Source: Methylobacterium brachiatum (lineage in GTDB: Bacteria > Pseudomonadota > Alphaproteobacteria > Rhizobiales > Beijerinckiaceae). Taken from it: DNA of 64,000 nt. Positions 52,017-60,996 of this stretch are shown here, piece after piece (positions within the stretch are counted from its first letter, which is position 1; each line of letters opens with the position of its first letter). Position numbers and translations under genes: made by a program. Location: positions 1-64,000 of the forward strand of contig NZ_JAJALK010000023.1 in the NCBI RefSeq assembly GCF_020523825.1, written 5' to 3'. The notes below the pieces were generated by a model that worked only from the letters and a program-made list of their open reading frames with translations, did no database searches and was not told where the DNA came from.

Positions 52017-52454
52017 ATGGTGAAACGGATCCCGCTCGCGGCCCTGGCCGCCCTGACCCTGGCACAGCTGATCTCCGTCCCGGTGCGCGCGCAGGTTGGC
52101 CCGGACGCGGATGTCTACATCTACGGCCGCCCCGGGCCGGACCGCTTCGAGTACGACCGCCGCCGTCGGCCGCCACCCCCGCCGCCGCCGCCGGACGACG
52201 ATTGGCCCCGCCGGCCTCCGCCCCCGCCACCGCCGCCCTACGACGATTACGACCGCCCGCGTCGGCGCCCGCCCCCGCCCCCTCCGCCCCCGGACGACGA
52301 TTGGGATCGGCCGCGCTACGACCGGCGCTGGCGCAGCGGCAGCATCTGCGTCACGGCCCGAGACGATTGCCCGACCCGTCCCGCCCCGTACAACGCGCCC
52401 TGCGGCTGCGAGATACCCGGTTTCGGGTACAAGCGCGGGCAGATCGGCGGCTGA
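52017..52454 (+). CDS. Proline-rich exported protein with tandem repeats, 145 aa
   Basis: Signal peptide about 1-26 (LAALTLAQLISVPVRAQ). The middle (about 45-110) has three tandem copies of about 20 residues made of Arg-Arg, a run of about eight prolines, then Asp-Asp-(Asp/Tyr) and Trp or Tyr. The C-terminal 40 residues hold four cysteines (CVTARDDC, PCGC), likely disulfide bonded. Poly-proline spacers suggest spanning of the cell wall. No family known. AGGA lies about 6 bases before the ATG. It lies on the opposite strand to both neighbours. Confidence 0.65.
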   Translation: MVKRIPLAALAALTLAQLISVPVRAQVGPDADVYIYGRPGPDRFEYDRRRRPPPPPPPPDDDWPRRPPPPPPPPYDDYDRPRRRPPPPPPPPDDDWDRPRYDRRWRSGSICVTARDDCPTRPAPYNAPCGCEIPGFGYKRGQIGG

Positions 52455-52523
52455 GGCGTCTCAGGCGGCGTCGTGCGCGAGACAATACGGCGCCGCCAGC
52501 AGCGCGATCGGCAGGTGCCAGGC

Positions 52524-53813
52524 CTACGCCCGCACCCGCTCGATCTGTGCGCCGCAGCGCCCGAGCTTGGCCTCCAGGGCCTCGAAGCCGCGGTCGAGGT
52601 GATAGACCCGGTTGATCTGGGTCTCGCCCTCGGCGGCGAGGCCGGCGATCACCAGGGAGACCGAGGCGCGCAGGTCGGTCGCCATCACGGGCGCGCCCTT
52701 GAGGCGCTCGACGCCCTCGACGATCGCGAGGTCGCCCTCGAGCCGGATCTTCGCGCCGAGGCGGGCCAGCTCCTGCACGTGCATGAACCGGTTCTCGAAG
52801 ATCGTCTCGCGGATATGCGACTGGCCCTTGGCGAGCGTCATCAGCGCCATGAACTGCGCCTGGAGGTCGGTGGGGAAGCCCGGGAACGGGTCGGTGGTCA
52901 CGTCCACCGCCGCGATCCCGCCGCCGTTGCGGCGCACCCGGATCCCGCCCTCGACCTGGCTGATCTCGGCCCCCGTGGTGGACAGCACGTCGAGCGCCGA
53001 ATGCAGCAATTCGGCCCGGGTGTCCTTGAGGATCACGTCGCCGCCGGTCATCGCCACCGCCATGGCGTAGGTGCCGGTCTCGATCCGGTCGGGCAGCACC
53101 TCGTGACGGGCGCCGTTCAGCCGGGCGACGCCCTCGATCTCGATCCGGGGCGTGCCGGCGCCGCGGATCTTGGCGCCCATCTTGTTCAGGCATTCGGCCA
53201 GATCGACCACCTCGGGCTCCCGGGCGGCGTTCTCGATCACCGTGGTGCCGTAGGCCAGCGAGGCCGCCATCAGGGCCACATGCGTGCCGCCGACCGTGAC
53301 CTTGGGGAAATTCACCTCGGCCCCGCGCAGGCCGTTCTTGGTGCGGGCGACCACGTAGCCGGCGTCGATCTCGATCTCGGCCCCGAGCTTCTCCAGGGCC
53401 ATGATCAGCAGGTCCACCGGCCGGGTCCCGATCGCGCAGCCGCCCGGCAGCGAGACCTTGGCCTCGCCGAAGCGCGCGAGCAGGGGCGCCACCACCCAGA
53501 AGCTCGCCCGCATGGTCGAGACCAGGTCGTAGGGCGCGGTGGTGTCGATGACGTTCGAGGCGGTGAGGCGGATCGTCTGGCCGGTCTCGGTGGTCTGCCC
53601 GGGACGCTTGCCGACGACCATGTGGTCGACGCCGTGATTGCCCAGGATCCGCGTCAGCGCCGAGATGTCGGCGAGGCGGGGGACGTTGATCAGCTCCAGC
53701 GTCTCGCCGGTGAGCAGGCTCGCGATCATCAGCGGCAGCGCCGCGTTCTTGGCGCCCGAGATCGGGATCACGCCGTTGAGAGGCGCGCCGCCGGTGATGT
53801 GAATGCGGTCCAT
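52524..53813 (-). CDS. murA: UDP-N-acetylglucosamine 1-carboxyvinyltransferase
   Basis: 429 aa. First committed step of peptidoglycan synthesis, transferring enolpyruvate from PEP to UDP-GlcNAc. Lys22 in SGAKNAALPLM and the active cysteine, Cys126 in LPGGCAIGTRPVD, are present, so the enzyme should be fosfomycin sensitive at this residue. The start MDRIHITGG is typical. A small conserved gene (53899-54078) lies upstream on the same strand. The usual downstream partner DUF2948 is separated by the proline-rich gene. Confidence 0.97.
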   Translation of the reverse strand: MDRIHITGGAPLNGVIPISGAKNAALPLMIASLLTGETLELINVPRLADISALTRILGNHGVDHMVVGKRPGQTTETGQTIRLTASNVIDTTAPYDLVSTMRASFWVVAPLLARFGEAKVSLPGGCAIGTRPVDLLIMALEKLGAEIEIDAGYVVARTKNGLRGAEVNFPKVTVGGTHVALMAASLAYGTTVIENAAREPEVVDLAECLNKMGAKIRGAGTPRIEIEGVARLNGARHEVLPDRIETGTYAMAVAMTGGDVILKDTRAELLHSALDVLSTTGAEISQVEGGIRVRRNGGGIAAVDVTTDPFPGFPTDLQAQFMALMTLAKGQSHIRETIFENRFMHVQELARLGAKIRLEGDLAIVEGVERLKGAPVMATDLRASVSLVIAGLAAEGETQINRVYHLDRGFEALEAKLGRCGAQIERVRA

Positions 53814-53898
53814 CGTGTGTCCTCGGGCGGCGCACCTCCCTGGCGCGCGGCCGGCCGTTCTCCTGGTGGACGCCGCGGCGCCCAGGCTTGGCCGTCCC

Positions 53899-54078
53899 CT
53901 ATAGACCGGTTTTGTCGGAATCTGGACCGCGAGAATCGGTTTCGCTGGGTTCGGACTCTCCCGCCCCGGGCGACGGCCCCGTTTCGGCGCGGCCGCGACC
54001 CTGGGCCTTGCGCCGCCGCAGATTCTCGCGAAGCGCCGCCTTCAGGCGCTCGGTGCGGGCATCCTTGGTCTCGCTCAT
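53899..54078 (-). CDS. Small conserved basic protein upstream of murA, 59 aa
   Basis: Starts MSETKDARTERLKAALREN, continuing with a Leu-Arg-Arg-Arg-Lys cluster: a basic amphipathic helix followed by an acidic disordered tail. Small proteins with this LxxxLxxNLxRRKAQ pattern are common next to murA in Hyphomicrobiales. Function unknown. GAAGGG lies 7 bases before the ATG, supporting this start rather than longer ones. Confidence 0.65.
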   Translation of the reverse strand: MSETKDARTERLKAALRENLRRRKAQGRGRAETGPSPGAGESEPSETDSRGPDSDKTGL

Positions 54079-54397
54079 CGCGCGACCCTTCGTCGCCGCA
54101 GGCTTGAGGTGCGCGATCCCGCACCGGGGCAGGCCATTCGGCAGCAAGACGAGGGGATGCTCAAGGATCTGGAGCCGTGTTCGGGTGGGTCGCGAGCGGC
54201 CGTGAGGCTAGCGGGTTCGTCCTGGCCTCTCAACGGGCGCAGGGCAGAGATGTCGGAACCTTACCTTGAACCAGTTCCAGATCCGCGCGTATCTTGCGCC
54301 TCTCACGCGAAGGACTGGACCGAGGCCGTACCTCGATCGCGGGACTTGGGTGCCGTGCCGGCACCGCCCGCACGGCCGAACACGCGAAGGACGCTCG
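54079..54397. other. Divergent intergenic region and hemA leader
   Basis: 319 bases between the small murA-linked gene and hemA. I see no gene in it. It must contain the hemA promoter, but no clear -35/-10 pair or FNR/CRP-type palindrome was visible to me. Confidence 0.45.
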
Positions 54398-55693
54398 ATG
54401 ACCGTCACCCGGATGCCCAGCACGATGCTCGCCCAAGCGGGCTCGACGCGCGCCGGCTCTGGCTACGAGCGGTATTTCCGGGGCGCCCTGGACCAGCTCC
54501 ACGGCGAGCGGCGCTACCGTGTCTTCGCCGATATCGAGCGGATCTCCGGCCGGTTCCCGACCGCCAAGTGGCGTAAGCCCGACGGCAAGACCACCGAGAT
54601 CACCGTGTGGTGCTCCAACGATTATCTCGGCATGGGCCAGCACAGAGAGGTCGTCTCCGCGATGACCGACACCGCCGCGCGCTGCGGCGTCGGCGCGGGC
54701 GGCACGCGCAACATCGCCGGCAACAACTCGCCGCTCGTCGATCTCGAGCGCGAGCTCGCCGACCTGCACGGCAAGGAGGCCGGCCTCGTCTTCACCTCGG
54801 GCTACGTCTCGAACCAGGCCGGCATCTCGACGATCGCCAAGCTGATCCCGAACTGCCTGATCCTGTCCGACGCCTTCAACCACAACTCGATGATCGAGGG
54901 CGTCCGCCATTCCGGCTGCGACAAGAAGATCTTTCGCCACAACGATCTGCAGCACCTCGAGGAGCTGCTCCGCGCGGCCGGCGACCGGCCGAAGCTGATC
55001 GTGTTCGAGTCGGTCTACTCGATGGACGGCGACATCGCGCCGATCGGCAAGATCTGCGACCTCGCCGACACCTACGGGGCGATGACCTACCTGGACGAGG
55101 TCCACGCGGTCGGCCTCTACGGGCCCCGCGGCGGCGGCATCTCCGAGCGCGACGGCGTGATGCACCGGGTCGACGTGATCGAGGGGACGCTCGCCAAGGG
55201 CTTCGGCTGCGTCGGCGGCTACATCACCGCCTCGGCTGCGATCTGCGACGCGGTGCGCAGCTTCGCCCCCGGCTTCATCTTCACCGCCGCGCTGCCGCCG
55301 GCCGTGGCCGCGGCCGCCCGGGCTTCGGTCCGCTACCTGAAGCGCTCGAATACCGAGCGCGAGGCGCACCAGGCCCAGGCCGCCGCCACCAAGGCGGCGC
55401 TGACCGAGGCCGGCCTGCCGGTGCTGGAGACCGAGACGCATATCGTGCCGGTGATGGTCGGGGACGCGGAGCTGTGCAAGGCGGCCGCCGACCACCTGCT
55501 GGAGCGCCACGCGATCTACATCCAGCCGATCAACTACCCGACGGTCCCGCGCGGCACCGAGCGCCTGCGCATCACCCCGTCGCCGTTCCACGACGCGGCC
55601 CATATCGCCCGCCTCGCCGCAGCGCTGGCCGAGACCTGGGAAACCCTGGACCTGCCGCGCGCCGGGACGGTGTTCGTCGAGGCGGCCGAGTAG
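54398..55693 (+). CDS. hemA: 5-aminolevulinate synthase
   Basis: 431 aa, PLP enzyme that joins glycine and succinyl-CoA to form 5-aminolevulinate, the C4 route of haem and tetrapyrrole synthesis typical of alphaproteobacteria. Blocks: VWCSNDYLGMGQ, GAGGTRNIAGN, FNHNSMIEG, YLDEVHAVGLYGPRGGG (PLP-contacting Asp) and the Schiff-base Lys267 in GTLAKGFGCVGG. GAAGGA lies 8 bases before the ATG. Single gene; a repeat follows before the IMPase gene. Confidence 0.97.
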   Translation: MTVTRMPSTMLAQAGSTRAGSGYERYFRGALDQLHGERRYRVFADIERISGRFPTAKWRKPDGKTTEITVWCSNDYLGMGQHREVVSAMTDTAARCGVGAGGTRNIAGNNSPLVDLERELADLHGKEAGLVFTSGYVSNQAGISTIAKLIPNCLILSDAFNHNSMIEGVRHSGCDKKIFRHNDLQHLEELLRAAGDRPKLIVFESVYSMDGDIAPIGKICDLADTYGAMTYLDEVHAVGLYGPRGGGISERDGVMHRVDVIEGTLAKGFGCVGGYITASAAICDAVRSFAPGFIFTAALPPAVAAAARASVRYLKRSNTEREAHQAQAAATKAALTEAGLPVLETETHIVPVMVGDAELCKAAADHLLERHAIYIQPINYPTVPRGTERLRITPSPFHDAAHIARLAAALAETWETLDLPRAGTVFVEAAE

Positions 55694-56007
55694 GTTTTCT
55701 GCGGCCGGCCTCGCGCGCCGCTCCGCCCCCTCTGCGGGGGAGGGGAGCGGCAGTGCAGAATGAGGCTGCGCCGTCACGCCCACGCCGACTCTTCCGGGCG
55801 CCGGGTTCCCCTCTCCCGACCTCTGCTGTCGCAGGGGCCGCCCGCCCCCGCAGGGGGGAGGGGATGGCGCGCGTCGGCGTCGATCGGCCTGCTTCGGAAG
55901 CCCCGGCCACAATCCGCCGGGCTTGCCCGTCCCCGGCAGGCTCGTCTTTTCCGGCGCCGGCCTGTAACCACGGCGCCAACCTCCATTCCCCGAAAAGTCC
56001 CGGACCA
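55694..56007. other. Intergenic region after hemA
   Basis: 314 bases without a gene. It is largely filled by the palindromic repeat at 55717-55870; the rest should contain the promoter of the IMPase gene. Confidence 0.5.
55717..55870. repeat. Palindromic GC-rich intergenic repeat
   Basis: Outer arms GCCCCCTCTGCGGGGGAGGGG and CCCGCAGGGGGGAGGGG-type blocks are arranged as an imperfect long palindrome. It shares several 12-16 base blocks, in order, with the element inside the udgX gene at 16325-16500, so both belong to one repeat family. It may also terminate hemA. Confidence 0.65.
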
Positions 56008-56805
56008 ATGATCTCCTCTCCGCTCATGACCGTGATGGTCGACGCCGTGCGCAAGGCCGCCCGCGGCCTGCGCCGCGATTTCGGCGAGGTCGAGAACCTT
56101 CAGGTCTCGCGGAAGGGCCCGGGCGACTTCGTCTCGGCCGCGGACCGGAAGGCCGAGGAGACCCTGCGCGACGCCCTGATGAAGGCCCGTCCCGGCTACA
56201 GCCTGGTGCTGGAGGAGAACGGCATCATCGAGGGCACCGACAAGAGCCACACCTGGCACGTCGACCCGCTCGACGGCACCTCGAACTTCCTGCACGGCGT
56301 GCCGCATTTCGCGATCTCGGTCGGGCTCGAGCGCGAGGGCCAGATCGTGGCCGGCGTGATCTTCGATCCGATCAAGGACGAGCTGTTCGTCGCCGAGCGC
56401 GGCAAGGGCGCCTATCTCAACAACCGCCGCCTGCGGGTCTCGGGCCGGCAGGACATGGCCGACGCGCTGGTCGGCTACGGCACGCCCTATCTCGGCCGCG
56501 GCAGCCATCCGCGCCTGCTGCGCGAGCTCGGCGCCGTGATGGCGGTGGCCGGCGGCACGAGGCGGATGGGCTCGGCGGCCCTCGACCTCGCCTACGTCGC
56601 CTGCGGCCGCCTCGACGGCTACTGGGAGCGCGACCTCCAGACCTACGATTTCGCCGCGGGCGTCATCCTGGTGCGCGAATCCGGCGGCTACGTCACCTCG
56701 GCGGACGGGGCGGCCGAGCCGCTCGCCGCCCGCTCGGTGGCCTGCGGCAACGAGGTGCTGCACCGGGAGCTGCTCGCCCTGCTCAAGAAGGTGCAGGCGG
56801 CCTGA
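56008..56805 (+). CDS. Inositol monophosphatase family protein, 265 aa
   Basis: Lithium-sensitive phosphatase fold. Metal-binding motifs: LEENG (Glu at about 70), VDPLDGTSNFLHG (Asp, Asp and the nucleophilic site) and WERDLQTYDFAAG (third metal Asp). Likely substrates are inositol monophosphate, fructose-1,6-bisphosphate or PAP; sequence alone does not decide. The GT insertion in DGTSNFLHG is standard. 81 bases before apt on the same strand. Confidence 0.93.
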   Translation: MISSPLMTVMVDAVRKAARGLRRDFGEVENLQVSRKGPGDFVSAADRKAEETLRDALMKARPGYSLVLEENGIIEGTDKSHTWHVDPLDGTSNFLHGVPHFAISVGLEREGQIVAGVIFDPIKDELFVAERGKGAYLNNRRLRVSGRQDMADALVGYGTPYLGRGSHPRLLRELGAVMAVAGGTRRMGSAALDLAYVACGRLDGYWERDLQTYDFAAGVILVRESGGYVTSADGAAEPLAARSVACGNEVLHRELLALLKKVQAA

Positions 56806-56886
56806 TCGCCGCAAGAGCCCGCGAAACTGGTCAGGGACCGGGGCATCTGCTTTAAGCGCGCCGTCCCCCACGGAAGGCCCGAACCC

Positions 56887-57432
56887 ATGGAAGCCCGCCG
56901 CCACGTCGCGCTGAAGGATTCGATTCGCTCGATTCCCGACTACCCGAAGCCCGGCATCATCTTCCGCGATATCACCACGCTGCTCAGCGACCCGCGCGCC
57001 TTCCGGCGGGCGGTGGACGCGCTGGTCCATCCCTATGCCGGCGGGCGAATCGATCAGGTCGCCGGCATCGAGGCGCGGGGCTTCATCCTGGGCGGCGCCA
57101 TCGCACACCAGCTGTCCTGCGGCTTCGTGCCGATCCGCAAGAAGGGCAAGCTGCCCCACAAGACCGTCTCGATGGCCTACGCCCTCGAATACGGCACCGA
57201 CGAGATCGAGATCCACGTCGACGCCGTGAAGCCCGGCGACAAGGTGCTGCTGGTCGATGACCTGATCGCCACCGGCGGGACCGCCACGGCGGCCGTGAAC
57301 CTGCTCCGGCAGATCGGCGCCGAGATCGTGGCGGCCTGCTTCGTGATCGACCTGCCCGATATCGGCGGGGCGCAGCGCCTGCGCGACATGGGCGTCGAAG
57401 TGCGCGCCCTGATGCAGTTCGAGGGTCATTGA
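56887..57432 (+). CDS. apt: Adenine phosphoribosyltransferase
   Basis: 181 aa. Makes AMP from adenine and PRPP in purine salvage. Start MEARRHVALKDSIRSIPDYP, then FRDITTLLSD, GIEARGFILGGAIA and the PRPP-binding VLLVDDLIATGGTATAA. All catalytic regions are present, length is typical. It follows the IMPase gene; a promoter for rpmH begins 14 bases after its stop. Confidence 0.96.
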   Translation: MEARRHVALKDSIRSIPDYPKPGIIFRDITTLLSDPRAFRRAVDALVHPYAGGRIDQVAGIEARGFILGGAIAHQLSCGFVPIRKKGKLPHKTVSMAYALEYGTDEIEIHVDAVKPGDKVLLVDDLIATGGTATAAVNLLRQIGAEIVAACFVIDLPDIGGAQRLRDMGVEVRALMQFEGH

Positions 57433-57445
57433 CGTCGACGAAACG

Positions 57446-57474
57446 TTGACTTCGCGGGACCCATCCGCCATAAG
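57446..57474 (+). promoter_or_regulatory. Candidate promoter of rpmH
   Basis: TTGACT (57446-57451), exactly 17 bp, then CATAAG (57469-57474), about 120 bases before the rpmH start. The -35 box is near consensus, which suits a strongly expressed ribosomal gene. Confidence 0.5.
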
Positions 57475-57600
57475 CCCGCCACTCGCGACGTGGCGCCCCG
57501 CATGGGCGCCCTTCGTGTTTGCAGACAACCAGGACGCGTGAAGGTCGGGTGCGGCATCAGCCGCCCGCGAGCGCGCCTCGACCTTTGAAGGCTCTGTGCC

Positions 57601-57735
57601 ATGAAGAGAACCTACCAGCCGAGCAAGCTCGTCCGTAAGCGTCGTCACGGTTTCCGTGCGCGCATGGCCACCGCAGGTGGTCGCAAGGTGATCGCGCGCC
57701 GTCGCGCCCACGGTCGCAAGCGCCTGTCGGCCTGA
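57601..57735 (+). CDS. rpmH: 50S ribosomal protein L34
   Basis: 44 aa, exactly the family length. The start MKRTYQPSKLVRKRRHGFRA, then Arg-Met-Ala-Thr and GGRKVIARRRAHGRKRLSA, is the invariant L34 sequence. It is a very basic component of the large ribosomal subunit. It heads the cluster rpmH-rnpA-yidC-engB, with a palindrome between it and rnpA. GAAGG lies about 12 bases before the ATG. Confidence 0.98.
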   Translation: MKRTYQPSKLVRKRRHGFRARMATAGGRKVIARRRAHGRKRLSA

Positions 57736-57791
57736 GTCGGCGGATCCTCGCCGGCGCGGCCCTGCTCAGGCAGCCGCGCTGCGAGGCGTGA

Positions 57792-57836
57792 GCATGACGC
57801 GGAAACGTGAAACCCGGTTTTCCGAACGCGTCATGC
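57792..57836. repeat. Palindrome between rpmH and rnpA
   Basis: Perfect 10-bp arms GCATGACGCG (57792-57801) and CGCGTCATGC (57827-57836), with a further GGAAA/TTTTCC pairing inside. It can fold into a stable hairpin and may limit readthrough from rpmH to rnpA or mark an RNA processing site. Confidence 0.65.
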
Positions 57837-57873
57837 AGCACACAGGATGAGATCGGCCGGGATCGAACCATCG

Positions 57874-58485
57874 ATGGCGACGATCGAGCGGCTGAAGAAG
57901 CGGCCCGACTTCCTGGCGACAGCCGAGGGGCGCCGCTTCCATACCGAGCGCATGACCGCCCAGGGCCGCCTGCGTGATCCGCAGGCCGCGGACGGGCTGA
58001 GGCTCGGCTTCACCATCACGAAGCGCGTCGGCCATGCGGTCGAGCGCAACCGCATCCGGCGGCGCCTGCGCGCGGCCGTGAGCCTTGTCGCGCCCGATCT
58101 CCCGGGCGAACTGGCCGGGCTGCCCGCCGACATCGTGCTGATCGCCCGGCGTCCAGCCTTGACTGCGCCCTTCGAGGCCCTGGCCGAGGATCTGCGTCGC
58201 GCCATCCCGACCGTGACGCGCCCGGCCACGCCGCGGCCGCCCGGTGCGAGATCCGGCGGCAAGTCTGGCAGCAAGTCTGGCGGCCGGCCGTCCAAGACCA
58301 CACCTCTCCAGCGCGATGCGGGCCGGGCGCCCGCGCAGCCTGCATCCTCCGGCGCATCGGGTCGCGATCCGTCGTCGGGCGATGCCAGAGACTCCCGAAT
58401 CACGGATGCGCGCGGGCCCGATCGGGCCGGTGCCGCTCCTGTTGCCACTCCGAACGCGTGCGGCGGTGTCCCCGATGGGCAATGA
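57874..58485 (+). CDS. rnpA: Ribonuclease P protein component with long C-terminal extension, 203 aa
   Basis: Protein subunit of RNase P, which trims tRNA 5' ends. Start IERLKKRPDFL, then GLRLGFTITKRVGHAVERNRIRRRLR with the RNR motif. The usual domain ends near residue 110; another 90 residues follow, Ser, Gly, Pro, Lys and Arg rich, including short GGKSGSKSGG repeats. I chose ATG 57874, which gives the standard N terminus; ATG 57847 would add 9 residues. The last 11 bases overlap yidC. No yidD is found in between. Confidence 0.93.
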   Translation: MATIERLKKRPDFLATAEGRRFHTERMTAQGRLRDPQAADGLRLGFTITKRVGHAVERNRIRRRLRAAVSLVAPDLPGELAGLPADIVLIARRPALTAPFEALAEDLRRAIPTVTRPATPRPPGARSGGKSGSKSGGRPSKTTPLQRDAGRAPAQPASSGASGRDPSSGDARDSRITDARGPDRAGAAPVATPNACGGVPDGQ

Positions 58486-60331
58486 CAAGACGAACATGTT
58501 CGTGGCCATCGGCCTGTCGCTGCTGGTGCTGCTCGGCTGGCAGTACTTCGTGGCCGGCCCGCGGGTGGAGCAGCAGCGCCTGATCGAGGCGCAGAACAAG
58601 GCCGCGCAGCAACAACAGCAGCCGCCGGGCGTGACCCCGGAGGGCGTGCCGTCGCCCTCGCCCAAGGAGGGCGGCCCGGCCGCGCCGGTGCCCGGCACGG
58701 TTCCCGGCCAGGGCGGCCCGGTCTCCCGCGAGGCCGCGCTCGCCCGCTCGCCGCGCATCCGCATCGAGACCCCGGCGCTCAGCGGCTCGATCGCCCTCAA
58801 GGGCGGCCGCGTCGACGACGTGTCGCTGAAGAACTACCACGAGACCGTGGACCCGAAGAGCCCGGAGATCGTGCTGTTCTCCCCGGCCGGCAGCGAGGCG
58901 CCGTACTACGCCGAGTTCGGCTGGGTCGGCGCCAATGCCGGGCCGCTGCCCGGCAGCGAGACCCTCTGGACCAGCGACGGCAAGACGCTCTCCCCCGGCA
59001 TGCCCGTGACCCTGACCTGGGACAACGGCGCCGGCCTCGTCTTCAAGCGCATCATCGCGGTCGACGACAAGTACATGTTCACCGTCCGCGAGGAGGTCGA
59101 GAACAAGGGCTCGGGCGCGGTGACGCTCTACCCGTACAGCCTCGTCTCCCGCTGGGGTAAGCCGCACACCCAGGGCTACTACGTCCTGCACGAGGGCATG
59201 ATCGGCTATCTCGGCAACGAGGGCCTGCAGGAATTCACCTACGACAAGCTCGCCAAGGAGGGCGCCTATGGCGGCGCCAACACCAAGGGCCACGCCTGGA
59301 ACGGCGTGAGCGGCGGCTTCGTCGGCATCACCGACAAGTACTGGGCCGCGGCCGTGATGCCCGGCGACCAGAACGCGCCCTATACCGGCGCCTTCACCGA
59401 CCGCACCGACGGCGCCACCAACGTCTACCAGGCGAGCATCCGCGGCGATGCCGTGAACCTGGAAGCCGGCGCCTCGGCCACCACGACCCAGCGCCTGTTC
59501 GCCGGCGCCAAGGAAGTGAACCTGATCAACAACTACGAGAAGGACCTCGGCATCAAGCACTTCGATCTGATGATCGATTGGGGCTGGTTCTTCTTCATCA
59601 CCAAGCCGATGTTCCGGGCGCTGGACTTCTTCTTCCACCTGTTCGGCAATTTCGGCGTCTCGATCCTGGTGGTCACCTTCTGCCTGAAGCTGCTGTTCCT
59701 GCCGATCGCCAACCGCTCCTACGTGTCCATGGCCAAGATGAAGGCCGTGCAGCCCGAGATGGCCGCCATCCGGGAGCGCTACAAGGACGATCGCCTGAAG
59801 CAGCAGCAGGCCACGATGGAGCTGTACAAGAAGGAAAAGATCAATCCGGTCGCCGGCTGCTGGCCGGTGCTGATCCAGATCCCGGTCTTCTTCGCGCTCT
59901 ACAAGGTCCTGTTCATCACCATCGAGATGCGCCACGCGCCGTTCTTCGGCTGGATCCACGATCTCGCGGCGCCGGATCCGACGAGCATCCTCAACCTGTT
60001 CGGCCTGCTGCCCTTCCCGGCGCCGGATTTTGTCCATCTCGGCGTCTGGCCGCTGATCATGGGCGTGACCATGTTCGTGCAGATGAAGATGAACCCCGCG
60101 CCGCCGGACCCGGTCCAGGCGCAGATCTTCACCTTCATGCCGATCGTGTTCACCTTCATGCTGGGCTCGTTCCCCGCCGGCCTGGTGATCTACTGGGCCT
60201 GGAACAACACCCTGTCGGTGATCCAGCAATACGTCATCATGCGTCGCAACGGCGTGAAGGTGGAGCTGTGGGACAACCTGCGGACCACGTTCCGGCGCGG
60301 CGGCACCAAGGCGGCGGCCACCAAGGGCTGA
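58475..60331 (+). CDS. yidC: Membrane protein insertase YidC
   Basis: 618 aa. Inserts proteins into the inner membrane, alone or with SecYEG. N-terminal membrane helix (about 10-25, VAIGLSLLVLLGWQYFV), a Gln/Pro-rich spacer, a large periplasmic beta-sandwich (about 85-360) and five C-terminal helices (from about 375) with the hydrophilic groove between them; the WKPVLIQIP-like WPVLIQIPVFFALYKVLF block is present, and the C terminus is basic. The ATG overlaps the rnpA end by 11 bases, so translation is probably coupled. 11 bases before engB. Confidence 0.97.
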   Translation: MGNDKTNMFVAIGLSLLVLLGWQYFVAGPRVEQQRLIEAQNKAAQQQQQPPGVTPEGVPSPSPKEGGPAAPVPGTVPGQGGPVSREAALARSPRIRIETPALSGSIALKGGRVDDVSLKNYHETVDPKSPEIVLFSPAGSEAPYYAEFGWVGANAGPLPGSETLWTSDGKTLSPGMPVTLTWDNGAGLVFKRIIAVDDKYMFTVREEVENKGSGAVTLYPYSLVSRWGKPHTQGYYVLHEGMIGYLGNEGLQEFTYDKLAKEGAYGGANTKGHAWNGVSGGFVGITDKYWAAAVMPGDQNAPYTGAFTDRTDGATNVYQASIRGDAVNLEAGASATTTQRLFAGAKEVNLINNYEKDLGIKHFDLMIDWGWFFFITKPMFRALDFFFHLFGNFGVSILVVTFCLKLLFLPIANRSYVSMAKMKAVQPEMAAIRERYKDDRLKQQQATMELYKKEKINPVAGCWPVLIQIPVFFALYKVLFITIEMRHAPFFGWIHDLAAPDPTSILNLFGLLPFPAPDFVHLGVWPLIMGVTMFVQMKMNPAPPDPVQAQIFTFMPIVFTFMLGSFPAGLVIYWAWNNTLSVIQQYVIMRRNGVKVELWDNLRTTFRRGGTKAAATKG

Positions 60332-60342
60332 CAAGGAAAGCC

Positions 60343-60996
60343 GTGACCGAGACCAACGACGACGCGGCCGACCTCCTGGAGGCCGGCCGCCTGCTGTTTG
60401 CCGGCGCGGCCGACTTCTACGCGGCTGCCCAGGTCCTCGACCGCATCCCGCCCATGGAGGGCGTCGAGATCGCGTTCGCGGGGCGCTCGAATGTCGGCAA
60501 GTCGAGCCTGATCAACGCGCTGACCGGCCGCAACACCCTGGCGCGCACCTCCCACACGCCGGGGCGGACCCAGCAGCTCAACTTCTTCCGGATCGGCGAT
60601 CGGCTCTCCCTCGTCGACATGCCGGGCTACGGCTACGCGGCGGTGGAGAAGGCCAAGGTCGAGGCCTGGACCAAGTTGATCCACGCCTACCTGAAGGGCC
60701 GGGCCAACCTCGCCCGGGTGTTCATGTTGATCGACGCCCGCCATGGCTTCAAGTCGATCGACACCGACGTGCTCGACGGGCTCGACAAGGCCGCGGTGAG
60801 CTACCAGGTGGTCCTCACCAAGGGCGACTCATTGAAGAAGGGCGAGATCGAGAGCCGGATCGCCGGCATCCAGGCGGGTCTGGCCAAGCGGCCGGCGGCC
60901 TTCCCGCAGGTCATCCTCACCTCCAGCCGCGATGATCTCGGCGTGCCGGAGCTTCGCGCGGCGATCGCCAAGCTGCTGGTCGAGCGCGGCGCATGA
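60343..60996 (+). CDS. engB: Ribosome biogenesis GTP-binding protein YihA/YsxC (EngB)
   Basis: 217 aa GTPase needed for assembly of the large ribosomal subunit and cell division. G1 GRSNVGKSSLI, G2 region TSHTPGRTQQLNFF, G3 DMPGYGYA, G4 TKGD, in order and complete. GTG start with AAGGA 5 bases upstream. It belongs to the rpmH-rnpA-yidC cluster and overlaps the DUF423 gene by 4 bases. Confidence 0.96.
   Translation: MTETNDDAADLLEAGRLLFAGAADFYAAAQVLDRIPPMEGVEIAFAGRSNVGKSSLINALTGRNTLARTSHTPGRTQQLNFFRIGDRLSLVDMPGYGYAAVEKAKVEAWTKLIHAYLKGRANLARVFMLIDARHGFKSIDTDVLDGLDKAAVSYQVVLTKGDSLKKGEIESRIAGIQAGLAKRPAAFPQVILTSSRDDLGVPELRAAIAKLLVERGA

Noticed and set aside
52140..52300. Tandem repeats that might suggest a CRISPR-like array
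   Set aside because: Repeats are in frame within a proline-rich protein, without unique spacers of fixed length.
57433..57600. Replication origin beside rpmH
   Set aside because: rpmH can mark oriC in some bacteria, but no dnaA, dnaN or cluster of DnaA boxes was seen, and oriC in this group is usually elsewhere.
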